This document shows positions 18,109-27,216 of a stretch of 64,000 nucleotides of DNA, one piece after another (the stretch's first letter is position 1; each line of letters begins with the position of its first letter). The notes under the pieces are model-generated. The model was not told the DNA's origin. It made no database searches and was given only the letters and a program-made list of their open reading frames with translations. Both the position numbers and the translations under genes were made by a program. This stretch comes from Pseudomonas paralactis (GTDB lineage Bacteria; Pseudomonadota; Gammaproteobacteria; Pseudomonadales; Pseudomonadaceae): the NCBI RefSeq assembly GCF_001439735.1, contig NZ_JYLN01000004.1:1-64000 (forward strand). The letters run 5' to 3'.

Positions 18109-19167
18109 ATGAAACGCAAAGACAAAATTGCCGTCTCCGTTATTGCTGTATTTGCTGTCGGCGTGTTGTTTTACCTGGTTGCGCCGGGCGTACTGGGTAG
18201 CAAGCACCAGACCACCAACGACGCCTTCGTCGCCGCCGACTTCACCCTGGTTGCGCCGCGGGTGGTGGGTTTCATCAAGGAAGTACTGGTAGAGGACAAC
18301 CAGCGCGTCAAGGCCGGCCAACTGTTGGCGCTGATCGACGACCGCGACTTTCGCGCCGCCGCCCAGGCCGCCGATGCCGACACCCTGGTCGCCCAAGCCC
18401 AATTGAAAAACGCCAGCGCGACCCTGGAGCGTCAAAGCTCGGTGATCGCCCAGGCCCAGGCTACGGTGGCAGCGGATCGCGCCGAAGTGGCGTTTGCCGA
18501 ACATGAACTGAACCGCTACAACCACCTCGCCGGCGTCGGTGCGGGCACCGTGCAGAACGCCCAACAAGCCAAGACGCGCATCGACCAGGCCACCGCGCGC
18601 CTGGCCAAATCCACCGCCGTGCTGGCCGCCGAACGCAAGCAGGTGGAGATCCTCACCGCACAGCGTGACGCTGCCGAAGGTGGGCTCAAGCGCGCCCAGG
18701 CAGCGCTTGAAATGGCCAGTTATCAGCTGTCCTACACACGTATTGTCGCGCCAGTCGATGGCATGGTCGGTGAGCGTGCGGTGCGGGTCGGCGCCTATGT
18801 GACGCCGGGCAGCAAGATCCTCGCGGTCGTGCCGCTGGCCGAGGCCTATGTGGTGGCCAACTTCCAGGAGACGCAACTGTCGCATATGCACGCGGGGCAA
18901 GCGGTGCAGGTGCGCGTCGACAGCCTTGACGGCGAACTGCTCAAGGGCCATCTGGAAAGCCTGGCGCCGGCCACGGGCGTGACCTTTGCCTCGGTCAAAC
19001 CGGACAACGCCACCGGCAACTTCACCAAGGTGGTGCAGCGTATTCCGGTGAAGATAGTGCTTGAGCCGAACCAGCCACTGACCGAGCGCCTGCGCGTGGG
19101 CATGTCGGTGGAAGCCAGCGTCGATACCCGGCCCGTCGAGCAGCAGCGTGAGGTGGCCCAGCAATGA
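18109..19167 (+). CDS. HlyD/EmrA-family membrane fusion protein
   Basis: This is the periplasmic adaptor of the efflux pump. The 352-residue product has an N-terminal membrane anchor (residues about 7-27), a lipoyl-like half motif (VVGFIKEVLVEDNQRVKAGQ), an alpha-hairpin (about 75-195) and a beta-barrel domain (TRIVAPVDGMVGERAV). AAGGA lies just before the ATG. Its end overlaps the outer-membrane-factor start by 4 bp (ATGA). Confidence 0.9.
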   Translation: MKRKDKIAVSVIAVFAVGVLFYLVAPGVLGSKHQTTNDAFVAADFTLVAPRVVGFIKEVLVEDNQRVKAGQLLALIDDRDFRAAAQAADADTLVAQAQLKNASATLERQSSVIAQAQATVAADRAEVAFAEHELNRYNHLAGVGAGTVQNAQQAKTRIDQATARLAKSTAVLAAERKQVEILTAQRDAAEGGLKRAQAALEMASYQLSYTRIVAPVDGMVGERAVRVGAYVTPGSKILAVVPLAEAYVVANFQETQLSHMHAGQAVQVRVDSLDGELLKGHLESLAPATGVTFASVKPDNATGNFTKVVQRIPVKIVLEPNQPLTERLRVGMSVEASVDTRPVEQQREVAQQ

Positions 19168-20609
19168 AACACGTTGCCTGGCTCACCTTGAGCCTGATCA
19201 CCCTGAGTGCCTGCACGGTCGGTCCCGACTTCCAGCGGCCCGAGAGCCCGCAGATCAATCAATGGAGCGAACCTCAGGGCCGACAAGCTGCCAGCCGTGC
19301 CGTCAGCGATCCCTTGCAGGAGCGCTGGTGGGACGTGTTCCACGACGCGCAGCTCTCAGCCCTGACACGCCGCGCCCTCAGCGATAACCTCGACCTGAAG
19401 TTGGCCAGCAGCCGCCTGCAACAGAGCCGCGCGGTACGTCAGGTAACCACCGCCGAGCGCTACCCGAATGTCGATGCGGGCGGCGGCTACCAGCGCAAAC
19501 GTAACAGTGGCAAAGGCTTGAACGACCCCTCCGGCGAGAATGGCCGCGCAGCCTTCAACCAATGGGACATGGGCTTCTCGGCCTCTTGGGAGCTGGATTT
19601 CTGGGGCCGGGTCAAGCGTGAAACCGAAGCCGCCGACGCCACCCTGGAAGTCGCCGAAAACGACCGTCGCGCCGTGCTGTTGTCGGTACTGGCCGAGACC
19701 GCCCAGGATTACATCCAACTGCGCGGCGTACAAAATACCCGCGCCGTGACCGAGCAAAACCTCGACGTCGCGCGCCACAGCCTCAAGCTCTCGCAACTGC
19801 GTCTGGCCGACGGCGTCGCGACCGACCTGGACGTGGCCGAAGCCGCCGCTCAAGTCGCGGCTATCGAGGCGCGCCTGCCGGATTTACAACAGCGCCAGGA
19901 CCAATTGATCAACGCCCTTAGCCTGCTGATGGGCGAGCCGCCCCAGGCCCTGCACGCGCAGCTGTCCAAGGATGCAGCTGTGCCGCAAACCCAGCGCCAG
20001 GTCGCGATCGGCTTGCCATCGGAGCTGGCTGAACGGCGCCCAGACATCCGTCAGGCAGAAGCTCGCTTGCACGCCGCCACTGCCAGCATCGGCGTGGCCA
20101 AGGGCGATTTCTACCCGCGCATTACCCTGTCCGGCAGCCTCGGCTCCCAAGCCATGCAGCTCTCGGATTTCGGCTCCTGGGGTTCCCGTGCCTTTGCCTT
20201 CGGCCCGCAATTGAGCCTGCCGCTGTTCAACGGCGGGCGCCTGCAAGGCATGGTCGATTTGCGTGAAGCCCAGCAACAGGAAGCGGCGCTGGCCTACCAG
20301 CAAACCGTGCTACGCGCCTGGCATGAAATCGATGATCAACTGTCCCGCTACAACGCCAGCCAACTGCGTCGCGACAGCCTGGCCGAAGCGGTGCGCCAGA
20401 ACCAGATCGCACTGACCACTGCGCAACATCAGTACGTCGAAGGCGTGGCGGATTTCGTCAACGTACTCACCGTGCAAAGCGCATTGCTGGCGACGCAGGA
20501 GCAGTGGGTGGAAAGCTCCACCGGCGTGTCGTTGGCCATGGTCGGGCTGTACAAAGCGCTGGGAGGAGGGTGGGAGTCGGTGTACCCGTTGCAGACCGCT
20601 GTGCGCTGA
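19164..20609 (+). CDS. NodT-family outer membrane lipoprotein of efflux pump
   Basis: This is the outer-membrane channel of the EmrAB-like pump. The 481-residue product is a lipoprotein with lipobox LSAC (Cys17), followed by the family hallmark TVGPDFQRP and two OEP repeats containing LASSRLQQSRA and RRPDIRQAEARLHAA. The four-base overlap with the adaptor gene indicates coupled translation. No terminator was recognised before the sigma-factor gene. Confidence 0.9.
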   Translation: MKHVAWLTLSLITLSACTVGPDFQRPESPQINQWSEPQGRQAASRAVSDPLQERWWDVFHDAQLSALTRRALSDNLDLKLASSRLQQSRAVRQVTTAERYPNVDAGGGYQRKRNSGKGLNDPSGENGRAAFNQWDMGFSASWELDFWGRVKRETEAADATLEVAENDRRAVLLSVLAETAQDYIQLRGVQNTRAVTEQNLDVARHSLKLSQLRLADGVATDLDVAEAAAQVAAIEARLPDLQQRQDQLINALSLLMGEPPQALHAQLSKDAAVPQTQRQVAIGLPSELAERRPDIRQAEARLHAATASIGVAKGDFYPRITLSGSLGSQAMQLSDFGSWGSRAFAFGPQLSLPLFNGGRLQGMVDLREAQQQEAALAYQQTVLRAWHEIDDQLSRYNASQLRRDSLAEAVRQNQIALTTAQHQYVEGVADFVNVLTVQSALLATQEQWVESSTGVSLAMVGLYKALGGGWESVYPLQTAVR

Positions 20610-20643
20610 GCGAGAAAGAGTTTTTGTCAGTCGCCAAATAAGA

Positions 20644-20662
20644 TGTAATGATAATTGCTCTC
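20644..20662 (+). promoter_or_regulatory. Fur-box-like site upstream of ECF sigma gene
   Basis: By eye, 13 of 19 bases match the classic Fur consensus, including an unbroken TAATGATAAT. The site is centred about 30 bp before the chosen sigma-factor start, as expected for iron-repressed ECF sigma genes. Confidence 0.7.
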
Positions 20663-20683
20663 AATAACACTTCTGAGCTTTTC

Positions 20684-21193
20684 ATGGGCATCGCGACTGA
20701 CGGCCAGCAACAGCTTCACATCCTGTACCGCGACCATCATGGCTGGCTGCAAGGCTGGTTGCGCAAGCGCCTGGGCGACCGGGAACAGGCCGCCGATGTG
20801 GCTCAGGACACCTTCCTGCGCCTGCTGGTGGCCGGGCGCTTCCCGGGTGACAAAGAAAGCCGCAGCTACTTGGCGCAGATCGCCCGCAACCTGGTGATCG
20901 ACCAATGGCGCCGCCTGCGCATCGAGCGTGCGTACCTGGAAAGCATCGCGCACCTGCCCGAGCCCGAGTCGCCTTCCCTGGAAACCCGCGCGCTGATCCT
21001 CGAAACCCTGATGCAGATCGACGCCATGCTCGACCGCATGCCCGACAATGTACGCCGTGCGTTTTTACTTTCGCAGTTCGAAGGCTTGAGCTATGCGCAA
21101 ATCGCCGTACGCCTGGGCGTCACCGTCAGCTCGGTGCAGAAGTACATGACCCGCGCCATTGTCGCCTGCTACCAGGTGGTGTACGAAGAATGA
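20684..21193 (+). CDS. FecI-like ECF sigma factor (iron starvation)
   Basis: This is an RNA polymerase sigma factor of about 169 residues. Sigma region 2 shows QDTFLRLL and RSYLAQIARNLVIDQWRR, and region 4 shows LDRMPDNVRRAFLLSQFEGLSYAQIAVRLGV. ATG 20684 is preferred to the in-frame ATG at 20648 because the latter lies inside the Fur-box-like site. It overlaps the FecR-like gene by 4 bp, and a TonB receptor follows, so it probably turns on that receptor when a ferric siderophore binds. Confidence 0.9.
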   Translation: MGIATDGQQQLHILYRDHHGWLQGWLRKRLGDREQAADVAQDTFLRLLVAGRFPGDKESRSYLAQIARNLVIDQWRRLRIERAYLESIAHLPEPESPSLETRALILETLMQIDAMLDRMPDNVRRAFLLSQFEGLSYAQIAVRLGVTVSSVQKYMTRAIVACYQVVYEE

Positions 21194-22140
21194 AACACGA
21201 CGCGCCTATCGCCCCCGCGATTGTCGAGCAAGCCAGCGAGTGGTTGATGCTGCAATGGGGCGACGAGCTCAAGGGCGAGCAGCGCCAGGCGTTTGCCCGC
21301 TGGCAGGCCGCTGACCCGGAACACCGCCGCGCCTGGCAGCGCTTGCAGCAGCTGCAACACACCCTGGGCGGCGTACCTGCCGACAGCGCTCGCGCAGTAT
21401 TGCGCGACACCCCGGATACCCAACGCCGGGCCGCGCTCAAACTGCTCGGCCTGCTGTTGGTGGCCGGTGGCAGCGGCTACCTGGTGCAACGCAGTGAAAC
21501 CTGGCAAGCGGCCTTTGCAGAGCTGCGTACCGCCACGGGCGAAATTCGCCATATGACCTTGAGCGACGGCACGCAACTGGACCTCAACAGTGACAGCGCC
21601 GTAGACCTGCGTTTCAGCGCTACCGAACGACGTATTCGGCTGATCCGTGGCGAGGTCTTGTTGACCAGCGGCCACGACGCCTTGCGCCCGTTGATCGTCG
21701 AAACGCCTGCCGGTGATGTGCAGGCGTTGGGCACGCGCTTTGCGGTGCGTGAACTGCCCGACGGCAGCCGCGTGGATTTGTACGAAGGTCGCCTGCGGGT
21801 CACGCCGTTGCAGGGTACGCCGGTGCATATGCAGGCAGGGGACAGCCTGTGGTTCAACGCGCGTCAAAGCACCGCGTTGCCGGCAGTGAGCGCCAATGCC
21901 GGCAGTTGGACCGAGCACCGTCTGGTTGCGGAGCGCCAGCCGTTGGGTGAGTTCGTGGCGCAACTGAGCCGCTACCGCCCGGGCCTGTTGCGCTGTGATC
22001 AGGCGGTGTCAAAGCTGCTGTTGACCGGCGTGTTCCCGCTGAACGACACCGACGCGATCCTGGCGGCCTTGGAGCGTTCATTGCCCGTGCACGTGCAGGC
22101 GGTGACCCGTTACTGGGTAACGATCAAGGCGCGGGTCTGA
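21190..22140 (+). CDS. FecR-like anti-sigma / iron sensor
   Basis: This inner-membrane regulator relays the receptor signal to the sigma factor. The 316-residue product has an N-terminal cytoplasmic anti-sigma region with the conserved paired-Trp pattern (ASEWLMLQWGDE and RRAWQRLQQL), one membrane segment (about residues 85-98, LLGLLLVAGGSGYLV), a periplasmic FecR domain (TLSDGTQLDLNSDSAVD onward) and a C-terminal STN-interacting domain (about 240-316). The start overlaps the sigma gene stop. Confidence 0.9.
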   Translation: MKHDAPIAPAIVEQASEWLMLQWGDELKGEQRQAFARWQAADPEHRRAWQRLQQLQHTLGGVPADSARAVLRDTPDTQRRAALKLLGLLLVAGGSGYLVQRSETWQAAFAELRTATGEIRHMTLSDGTQLDLNSDSAVDLRFSATERRIRLIRGEVLLTSGHDALRPLIVETPAGDVQALGTRFAVRELPDGSRVDLYEGRLRVTPLQGTPVHMQAGDSLWFNARQSTALPAVSANAGSWTEHRLVAERQPLGEFVAQLSRYRPGLLRCDQAVSKLLLTGVFPLNDTDAILAALERSLPVHVQAVTRYWVTIKARV

Positions 22141-22232
22141 AAATACTTTGTACAGGGCTTGTCGGTTTCTGCGGCCCGTTCGGGATACCTCTTGAAAGCC
22201 AATCAAGAAGCGTTCTCACGGGGAGTCCTGCC

Positions 22233-24686
22233 ATGTCGCACCACCCAATCCAACCGTTGGCCCGCGCGCTGCGTCGTGGCCTGTTTGCCGGCCTGCTGGC
22301 AACGGCGCCTGTACTGCCGAGCATGGTTCAAGCCGAAGAAAGCACCGAAGCGCTGCGCAGCTATGACATTCCCGCGGGCAGCCTCGACCAGGCGTTGAAC
22401 CGTTTCGCCAGTGCCTCAGGCATCTTGCTGTCGGTTGACGCATCGCTCACCGACGGCAAGCGCAGCGCCGGCTTGAAAGGGCGTTACGGCGTAGGTTCGG
22501 GGTTGCAGCGCTTGCTGGCGGGCAGCGGTTTGGCGGCGGTGCAATCCCAGGGCGGTTGGTCGTTGCAGGCCCTTTCCGGCGACGGAGCCTTGCAGTTGGG
22601 CGCGACCCAGATAAGTGGCCGGCAGGAGCAGGAAAGCGCCTGGGGCCCGGTGGACGGTATTGTCGCCAAGCGCAGCGCCTCGGGCAGCAAGACCGACTCG
22701 GCGCTGGTAGAAATTCCCCAGACGATCAACGTGATCACCGCCGCCGAGATCAAGGCACGTGGCGCCCAGAGTGTCACCCAGGCGTTGCTCTACACCCCAG
22801 GTATGAGCGCGGGTGGTTTTGCCGACCGAGTCAAATTGTTCGATGAGCCGACGTCACGCGGCTTCTCGCCCACGCCGCTGTACCTGGACGGTCTGCACCT
22901 GCCTTATGGCGGAGGCAGCACCGGGGGCGCGTTGCAGATCGAACCGTATTCCCTGGAACGCATCGAAGTGCTCAAAGGCCCGGCGTCCGTGCTTTACGGC
23001 CAGAACCAGCCGGGCGGCATCGTCAATATGGTCAGCAAGCGCCCCAGCGAAACGCCGATACACCAAGTGGTACTGGAAGCCGGCACCTACGAACACAAAA
23101 GCGCGGCCATCGACCTGAGCGGCCCGTTGGACGAGGAGGGGCAGTTTCTCTACCGCCTGACTGGCCTGGCGAATGACGCGCAAGACGAAATCAACTACGT
23201 CGAAAACAAGCGCCAGTTCATCGCCCCCAGCCTCACCTGGCGCCCCAACGACGACACCAGCCTGACCCTGTTCGCCCAGTACCAGAAAGACAAAGGCGTG
23301 CCCGAAGCCCAAGGCCTGCCGGCGTCCGGCACGCTGTGGGACAACCCCAACGGCAAGATCAAGCGCGATGTGTTTATCGGCGAGCCGGGCGTCAACCAGT
23401 ACAACCGCGAGCAATACGTGCTGGGTTACGAAGTTTCCCATCGCCTCAACGACATCTGGACCCTTAAGCAAAACGCCCGTTACGCCGAGGTCGACGACCG
23501 CTACACCGCGCCCTTGCACGGCTACCGCTTTGTCGCCAACCCCAACACCGGCGTGCAGGACCAACGCTACCTGCAACGCTTCGGCGTGGACTGGTCGCAG
23601 ACCAACAAAGTGTTCGGCGTGGACAGCATCGCCCAGGCTGAATTCGACACGGGCGCACTGTCCCACACCTTCATCGTTGGCCTGGACTACTACCATTCCA
23701 ACTCGCAGTTCCATGGCCTGTATGACCGCAACCCGCCGATCATCGACCTGTTCAAACCGGTGTACGGCCAGCCCTTGAACTTCGGCCAACCGTACCGCTG
23801 GGACCGCACCATTACCCAGACCGGCCTGTATCTGCAGGACCAGATCAAGCTGGATAAATGGGTGCTGGTACTCGGTGGCCGCTATGACTGGGCGAATGTG
23901 GTGAACAAGGAGCCGATACAGGACACCCGCTTTGCCAGCAAAGACCAGGCATTCACCGGCCGTGCGGGCCTGGTGTACCTGTTCGATAACGGCGTATCGC
24001 CCTTCGTCAGTTATTCGGAATCCTTCTTGCCGCTGGCCGGCACTGATGCGAACCGAAAACCCTTCGAACCCTCCACCGGCAAACAATACGAAGTCGGCGT
24101 GAAGTTCCAGCCACCGGGCCAGAAGAGCTTCATCCAGGCCTCGGTGTACAAACTGGATCAGGAAAACGTGCTGACCACCAACCCGGTGGACACCACCTTC
24201 AGCACCCAAAGCGGCGCCCTGCGCTCGCGGGGTGTTGAGCTGGAAGCCAAGGCGGTCTTGAGCGATGCCTGGGACGTGGTCGCCTCGGCTGCGCGCAATG
24301 ACGTCAAATACACCAAGGACAACGATGGCCGCCAAGGTCGCCACCCGGCCGGCATCTCCCCACTCACCGCCTCGATGTGGGTCAACTACACCGTGCTCGG
24401 CGACACGCCCTTGGCGGGGCTGGGTGCAGGGCTTGGCGTGCGTTACGCCCGTCAAAGCCTGGGCGACTACTACGAAGGCGCCTTCAACGTGCCGTCCTAC
24501 AGTGTCTACGATGCAAGCCTAAGCTACGACCTGGGCGCCTCGCCGCTCAAGCTCAAGGGCGTGAAGCTGGCGATGAACGTGCAGAACCTCAGCAACAAGA
24601 CCTACGTCTCGCAGTGCACCAGTGATTTGGATTGTTACTTCGGGGAAGGACGCACGGTGGTGTCGAGCCTGACGTACGATTGGTAA
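22233..24686 (+). CDS. TonB-dependent siderophore receptor with signalling (STN) domain
   Basis: This outer-membrane receptor imports a ferric siderophore and signals to the FecR/FecI pair. The 817-residue product has a signal peptide (about residues 1-33), an STN domain (about 45-95, YDIPAGSLDQALNRFASASG), a plug (about 145-270, with RIEVLKGPASVLYGQNQPGG) and a beta-barrel ending in an aromatic residue (LTYDW). The STN domain marks it as a transducer. The plug resembles the hydroxamate receptor group (ferrichrome or ferrioxamine type), but the ligand cannot be fixed from sequence alone. GGGGAG lies 9 bases before the start. Confidence 0.92.
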   Translation: MSHHPIQPLARALRRGLFAGLLATAPVLPSMVQAEESTEALRSYDIPAGSLDQALNRFASASGILLSVDASLTDGKRSAGLKGRYGVGSGLQRLLAGSGLAAVQSQGGWSLQALSGDGALQLGATQISGRQEQESAWGPVDGIVAKRSASGSKTDSALVEIPQTINVITAAEIKARGAQSVTQALLYTPGMSAGGFADRVKLFDEPTSRGFSPTPLYLDGLHLPYGGGSTGGALQIEPYSLERIEVLKGPASVLYGQNQPGGIVNMVSKRPSETPIHQVVLEAGTYEHKSAAIDLSGPLDEEGQFLYRLTGLANDAQDEINYVENKRQFIAPSLTWRPNDDTSLTLFAQYQKDKGVPEAQGLPASGTLWDNPNGKIKRDVFIGEPGVNQYNREQYVLGYEVSHRLNDIWTLKQNARYAEVDDRYTAPLHGYRFVANPNTGVQDQRYLQRFGVDWSQTNKVFGVDSIAQAEFDTGALSHTFIVGLDYYHSNSQFHGLYDRNPPIIDLFKPVYGQPLNFGQPYRWDRTITQTGLYLQDQIKLDKWVLVLGGRYDWANVVNKEPIQDTRFASKDQAFTGRAGLVYLFDNGVSPFVSYSESFLPLAGTDANRKPFEPSTGKQYEVGVKFQPPGQKSFIQASVYKLDQENVLTTNPVDTTFSTQSGALRSRGVELEAKAVLSDAWDVVASAARNDVKYTKDNDGRQGRHPAGISPLTASMWVNYTVLGDTPLAGLGAGLGVRYARQSLGDYYEGAFNVPSYSVYDASLSYDLGASPLKLKGVKLAMNVQNLSNKTYVSQCTSDLDCYFGEGRTVVSSLTYDW

Positions 24687-24715
24687 CTTAGCGTTTAGGT
24701 GATATTTGCTGCGGC

Positions 24716-24736
24716 GCGCACCCTTCAAGGGTGCGC
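24716..24736. terminator. Hairpin between convergent receptor and hipA genes
   Basis: A perfect 9-bp stem (GCGCACCCT / AGGGTGCGC) with a TCA loop lies between the convergent ends of the receptor gene and the hipA-like gene. No strong T-tract follows on either strand, so it may be a bidirectional or Rho-assisted terminator. Confidence 0.6.
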
Positions 24737-24748
24737 TCTGTTGCCGCC

Positions 24749-25969
24749 CTACACCAGGTCCGCTGCAAATCGTGTACACACATTGGAAAGCATGCGCACC
24801 TCGGCACCGCTGCAGCCTGCTGCTTCGAAAAAACCGGAGGCTTCTCGCACGACGGCATACATATCCGTGACGATGGACCTTGCTTCATCGGCCCCCAACC
24901 CAAAGCGTTCAGGCGTACTCAGCAAATTACTGACAGACGATAACCGGCCTTCATTGCCGATGATGAGCGCCTGCAAGCCTAGTTGGGTAGGGTGGGGCAA
25001 CACGTCAAATACTGGCGCAAGGGAATAGCCCGAGGCGCTGGTCAGCAGTAGCCCGGTTTGTTTCAGGTGGTCGTCGCTATTGCCGATGAGCACATTGAAA
25101 GCCATACGCTTGTAAAGCTCACGCATGTCAAAGGTGGCATCGTCGCTGACCTTCTTCAATACGTCGGCGATCCTGGAGTAGGAAACGGCACCGTCAGCCG
25201 CATCAACCCGCATTCTCGGCTTCTCAGTGCTTACCAGAGAGTTGCAGCTGACATAGTGCTCGCGACCAGCGGCTTCATGTCGGTCAAAACGCTCGACCAT
25301 CAACACCGGTTTGCCGGCGACCTCTACCAACTTGTGCCCGGCTGCGGGTAGACCTGCTGCATCCGCCATTTGAAGGCTGGCGAATTCCGCCCGTGGCTGG
25401 TCGAACACATCGTCGCTACGGCCGAGTTTAGCAATCCATTCCTTGCCTTCATGGGTCACGGTGACCTTCGGCCTGGCGCCGCCCATGGAACTCCCAAACT
25501 CGAATAACCGTGCGATTTCCGCAGGCAGGTCGACGTCACCCTTCTCGACTCGATCAAGGCCCACCATGATTTTCTCAAGGTCTTCAAATTGCGGGGGTTG
25601 GTGCAGGGTTGGCAGCTGACTTCGTGACGCACTGAACAGCAGGCAACCCACTCCTGCTCCCCGCGAGGCAAGCAGCCATTCAACTTCGTTCTGTGGATGC
25701 TGTTTGTGGGTCGCCAGCAGAACACGCCGGCCCCAGTTGTCGGGCGTTGCATCGTCGAGCACACCAAACATGCGCGTCGAGGAATACTGGTTAGGGGTCA
25801 GTGGCAAACTCAGCGGGTCAATCGCAAATGCGTCGGGCCGTGCGAGCCAACTGTTGGCGTAGCGAAAAACGAATCCATTCCCATGCATGGCCACTTCGCC
25901 AACAGGGACCGGGTCACCGACTAAGTGAGCTGAAAAAACAAAGGCATTACCAATCGGCTTCCAGGACAT
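24749..25969 (-). CDS. HipA-family serine/threonine kinase toxin
   Basis: This is a HipA-type kinase of 406 residues. In E. coli the family phosphorylates glutamyl-tRNA synthetase and causes persistence. Visible features are the N-terminal HipA domain (about 1-105), the Gly-rich GSSMGGARPKV loop (about 165-175), the catalytic NSDDH of FNVLIGNSDDHLK (about 300) and the LAPVFDVLP metal-binding segment. AAGGAGAG lies 7 bases before ATG 25969. An in-frame start at 26005 lies deeper in the antitoxin gene and is less likely. It overlaps the antitoxin gene by 23 bp. The actual target is unknown. Confidence 0.87.
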   Translation of the reverse strand: MSWKPIGNAFVFSAHLVGDPVPVGEVAMHGNGFVFRYANSWLARPDAFAIDPLSLPLTPNQYSSTRMFGVLDDATPDNWGRRVLLATHKQHPQNEVEWLLASRGAGVGCLLFSASRSQLPTLHQPPQFEDLEKIMVGLDRVEKGDVDLPAEIARLFEFGSSMGGARPKVTVTHEGKEWIAKLGRSDDVFDQPRAEFASLQMADAAGLPAAGHKLVEVAGKPVLMVERFDRHEAAGREHYVSCNSLVSTEKPRMRVDAADGAVSYSRIADVLKKVSDDATFDMRELYKRMAFNVLIGNSDDHLKQTGLLLTSASGYSLAPVFDVLPHPTQLGLQALIIGNEGRLSSVSNLLSTPERFGLGADEARSIVTDMYAVVREASGFFEAAGCSGAEVRMLSNVCTRFAADLV

Positions 25970-26306
25970 CGGGCTCTCCTTCAGTGCGAACTCGCTCAGG
26001 CTCACGGGCGAGGCTCATGGTAATCCCAACCTGGTCAAGCTCTGGTGACGCGATGCTCACCATGCTTTCTTCCAAGTCCATCGCGCTCAGCACGTTCATC
26101 AGCACACCGAGGGATACGCCGGCCTCGCCCTGTCTCAGCCGCTGATACGTCTGCCGTGTAATGCCCGCCCGGCTGCATATGGTGGAGATTTTCAACCGCC
26201 GACGAATGCGGGCTATTTCGATACCGTTGCCGATACCTCTCATCAGTTCAGCGCTTCTCTCTGAGATATACCCTTTGTGGGGGTAGGGCTTCGCTGTTTC
26301 TTGCAT
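25947..26306 (-). CDS. HipB-like helix-turn-helix antitoxin
   Basis: This is the 119-residue DNA-binding partner of the HipA-like kinase. A Cro/CI-type HTH spans about residues 28-85 (EIARIRRRLKISTICSRAG, then ITRQTYQRLRQGEAGVSL). It is the first gene of the pair and probably represses the operon. The start codon overlaps the perfect palindrome at 26306-26315. Confidence 0.85.
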   Translation of the reverse strand: MQETAKPYPHKGYISERSAELMRGIGNGIEIARIRRRLKISTICSRAGITRQTYQRLRQGEAGVSLGVLMNVLSAMDLEESMVSIASPELDQVGITMSLAREPERVRTEGEPDVLEADW

Positions 26307-26346
26307 GATATATCACTCTTTAAAGCAGTAGAGGTAACTTATATCA
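26306..26346 (-). promoter_or_regulatory. Putative HipB operator region
   Basis: A perfect 10-bp palindrome TGATATATCA (26306-26315) overlaps the antitoxin start, and a related half site TTATATCA lies at 26339-26346. The spacing fits autoregulation by the HTH protein. This is inferred from sequence symmetry only. Confidence 0.5.
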
Positions 26347-26397
26347 TCCAAGTCCCTAGGGCTACCTGCAAAAAGTCGGCTCGATGCTACGGCTTTT

Positions 26398-26498
26398 TGT
26401 AGGAGCGAGCTTGCTCGCGAAAAACTCACAGGCGCCGCGTTCAATCAGGAAACACGCTTTGTCGTTGACGTTTTTCGCGAGCAAGCTCGCTCCTACAG
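26398..26498. repeat. REPIN (TAGGAGCGAGCTTGCTCGCG type)
   Basis: Inverted arms TGTAGGAGCGAGCTTGCTCG and CGAGCAAGCTCGCTCCTACA flank a central spacer of about 45 bases. This is the first of four copies of this family in the window. Confidence 0.9.
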
Positions 26499-26511
26499 GT
26501 GTTACCAAACT

Positions 26512-27216
26512 TCAAAGATTCTGCAAAAACACCACATACCCCCGAAACCACTCATTGCCCCGCAGATACCCCGGCTCTTGCCACTCTCCGCCCTGAATCA
26601 AGCCAATCTTGAACGGCACCCCCAGCCGATTCATCCGCGGCAAATACGCCGCGTAATCCGGGATGCTGTGACGCCCTTGATAGGTCTGCACCACCACTTC
26701 ATCCACCACGCCCTTGAGCTGGGCGATGGCGGCCGGGTCGGCGTTGCTGCTCCAGTCCATCAGGCCGGTGATGCTCAACCGCAGGTCGGCAGGCAGGCGC
26801 TGGCGCAGGTCGCGCAGAAAATCGGCGTATTCGTGCAGGTATTGGGTGCGAGCATCGAAGTCGATCTGGATACCGATCACCGGGTTACCCGCGTCGCGCC
26901 AGCGTTGCACCTGGCCGAGCACTTGGGTGTAGACCTGTTCCGGCCAGTGCAAGGTGTGGGCGCGATAGACCACCCAGATTTCGCCTTGGGTAATGCGGGG
27001 CACACTGATGCCCTGGGCGATCAATTGCACGCCGCGCTGGGGCGCGCGGCGGGTGGAGTTGATCTGGCCTTGCAGGATGTACAGGGTTTTTGCCTGCTTG
27101 ATCACCGGCTGAGGCTCGACGCCACTCCACAGCCAGAAGGCGTCATAGTCGCGGGCGTCGACGGCACCAAAAGCCGGGCTTGCCAGCAACAGCAAGCCCA
27201 GCCACAGCGACTTCAC
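26512..27216 (-). CDS. DUF3142-family secreted protein
   Basis: This is an uncharacterised exported protein of about 234 residues with a signal peptide (MKSLWLGLLLLASPAFG) and a TIM-barrel-like layout typical of DUF3142 (IGIQIDFDARTQYL, LSITGLMDWSS, VVQTYQGRHSI, FKIGLIQGG). GTG 27216 is chosen because it gives a clean signal peptide and overlaps the upstream stop by 4 bp. An alternative GTG at 27243 adds nine residues. It is translationally linked to the upstream 700-residue envelope gene. Confidence 0.75.
   Translation of the reverse strand: MKSLWLGLLLLASPAFGAVDARDYDAFWLWSGVEPQPVIKQAKTLYILQGQINSTRRAPQRGVQLIAQGISVPRITQGEIWVVYRAHTLHWPEQVYTQVLGQVQRWRDAGNPVIGIQIDFDARTQYLHEYADFLRDLRQRLPADLRLSITGLMDWSSNADPAAIAQLKGVVDEVVVQTYQGRHSIPDYAAYLPRMNRLGVPFKIGLIQGGEWQEPGYLRGNEWFRGYVVFLQNL

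Noticed and set aside
22854..24455. A 533-codon minus-strand frame inside the TonB receptor gene
   Set aside because: It is antisense to a receptor with clear plug and barrel motifs; no recognisable domain on the minus strand.
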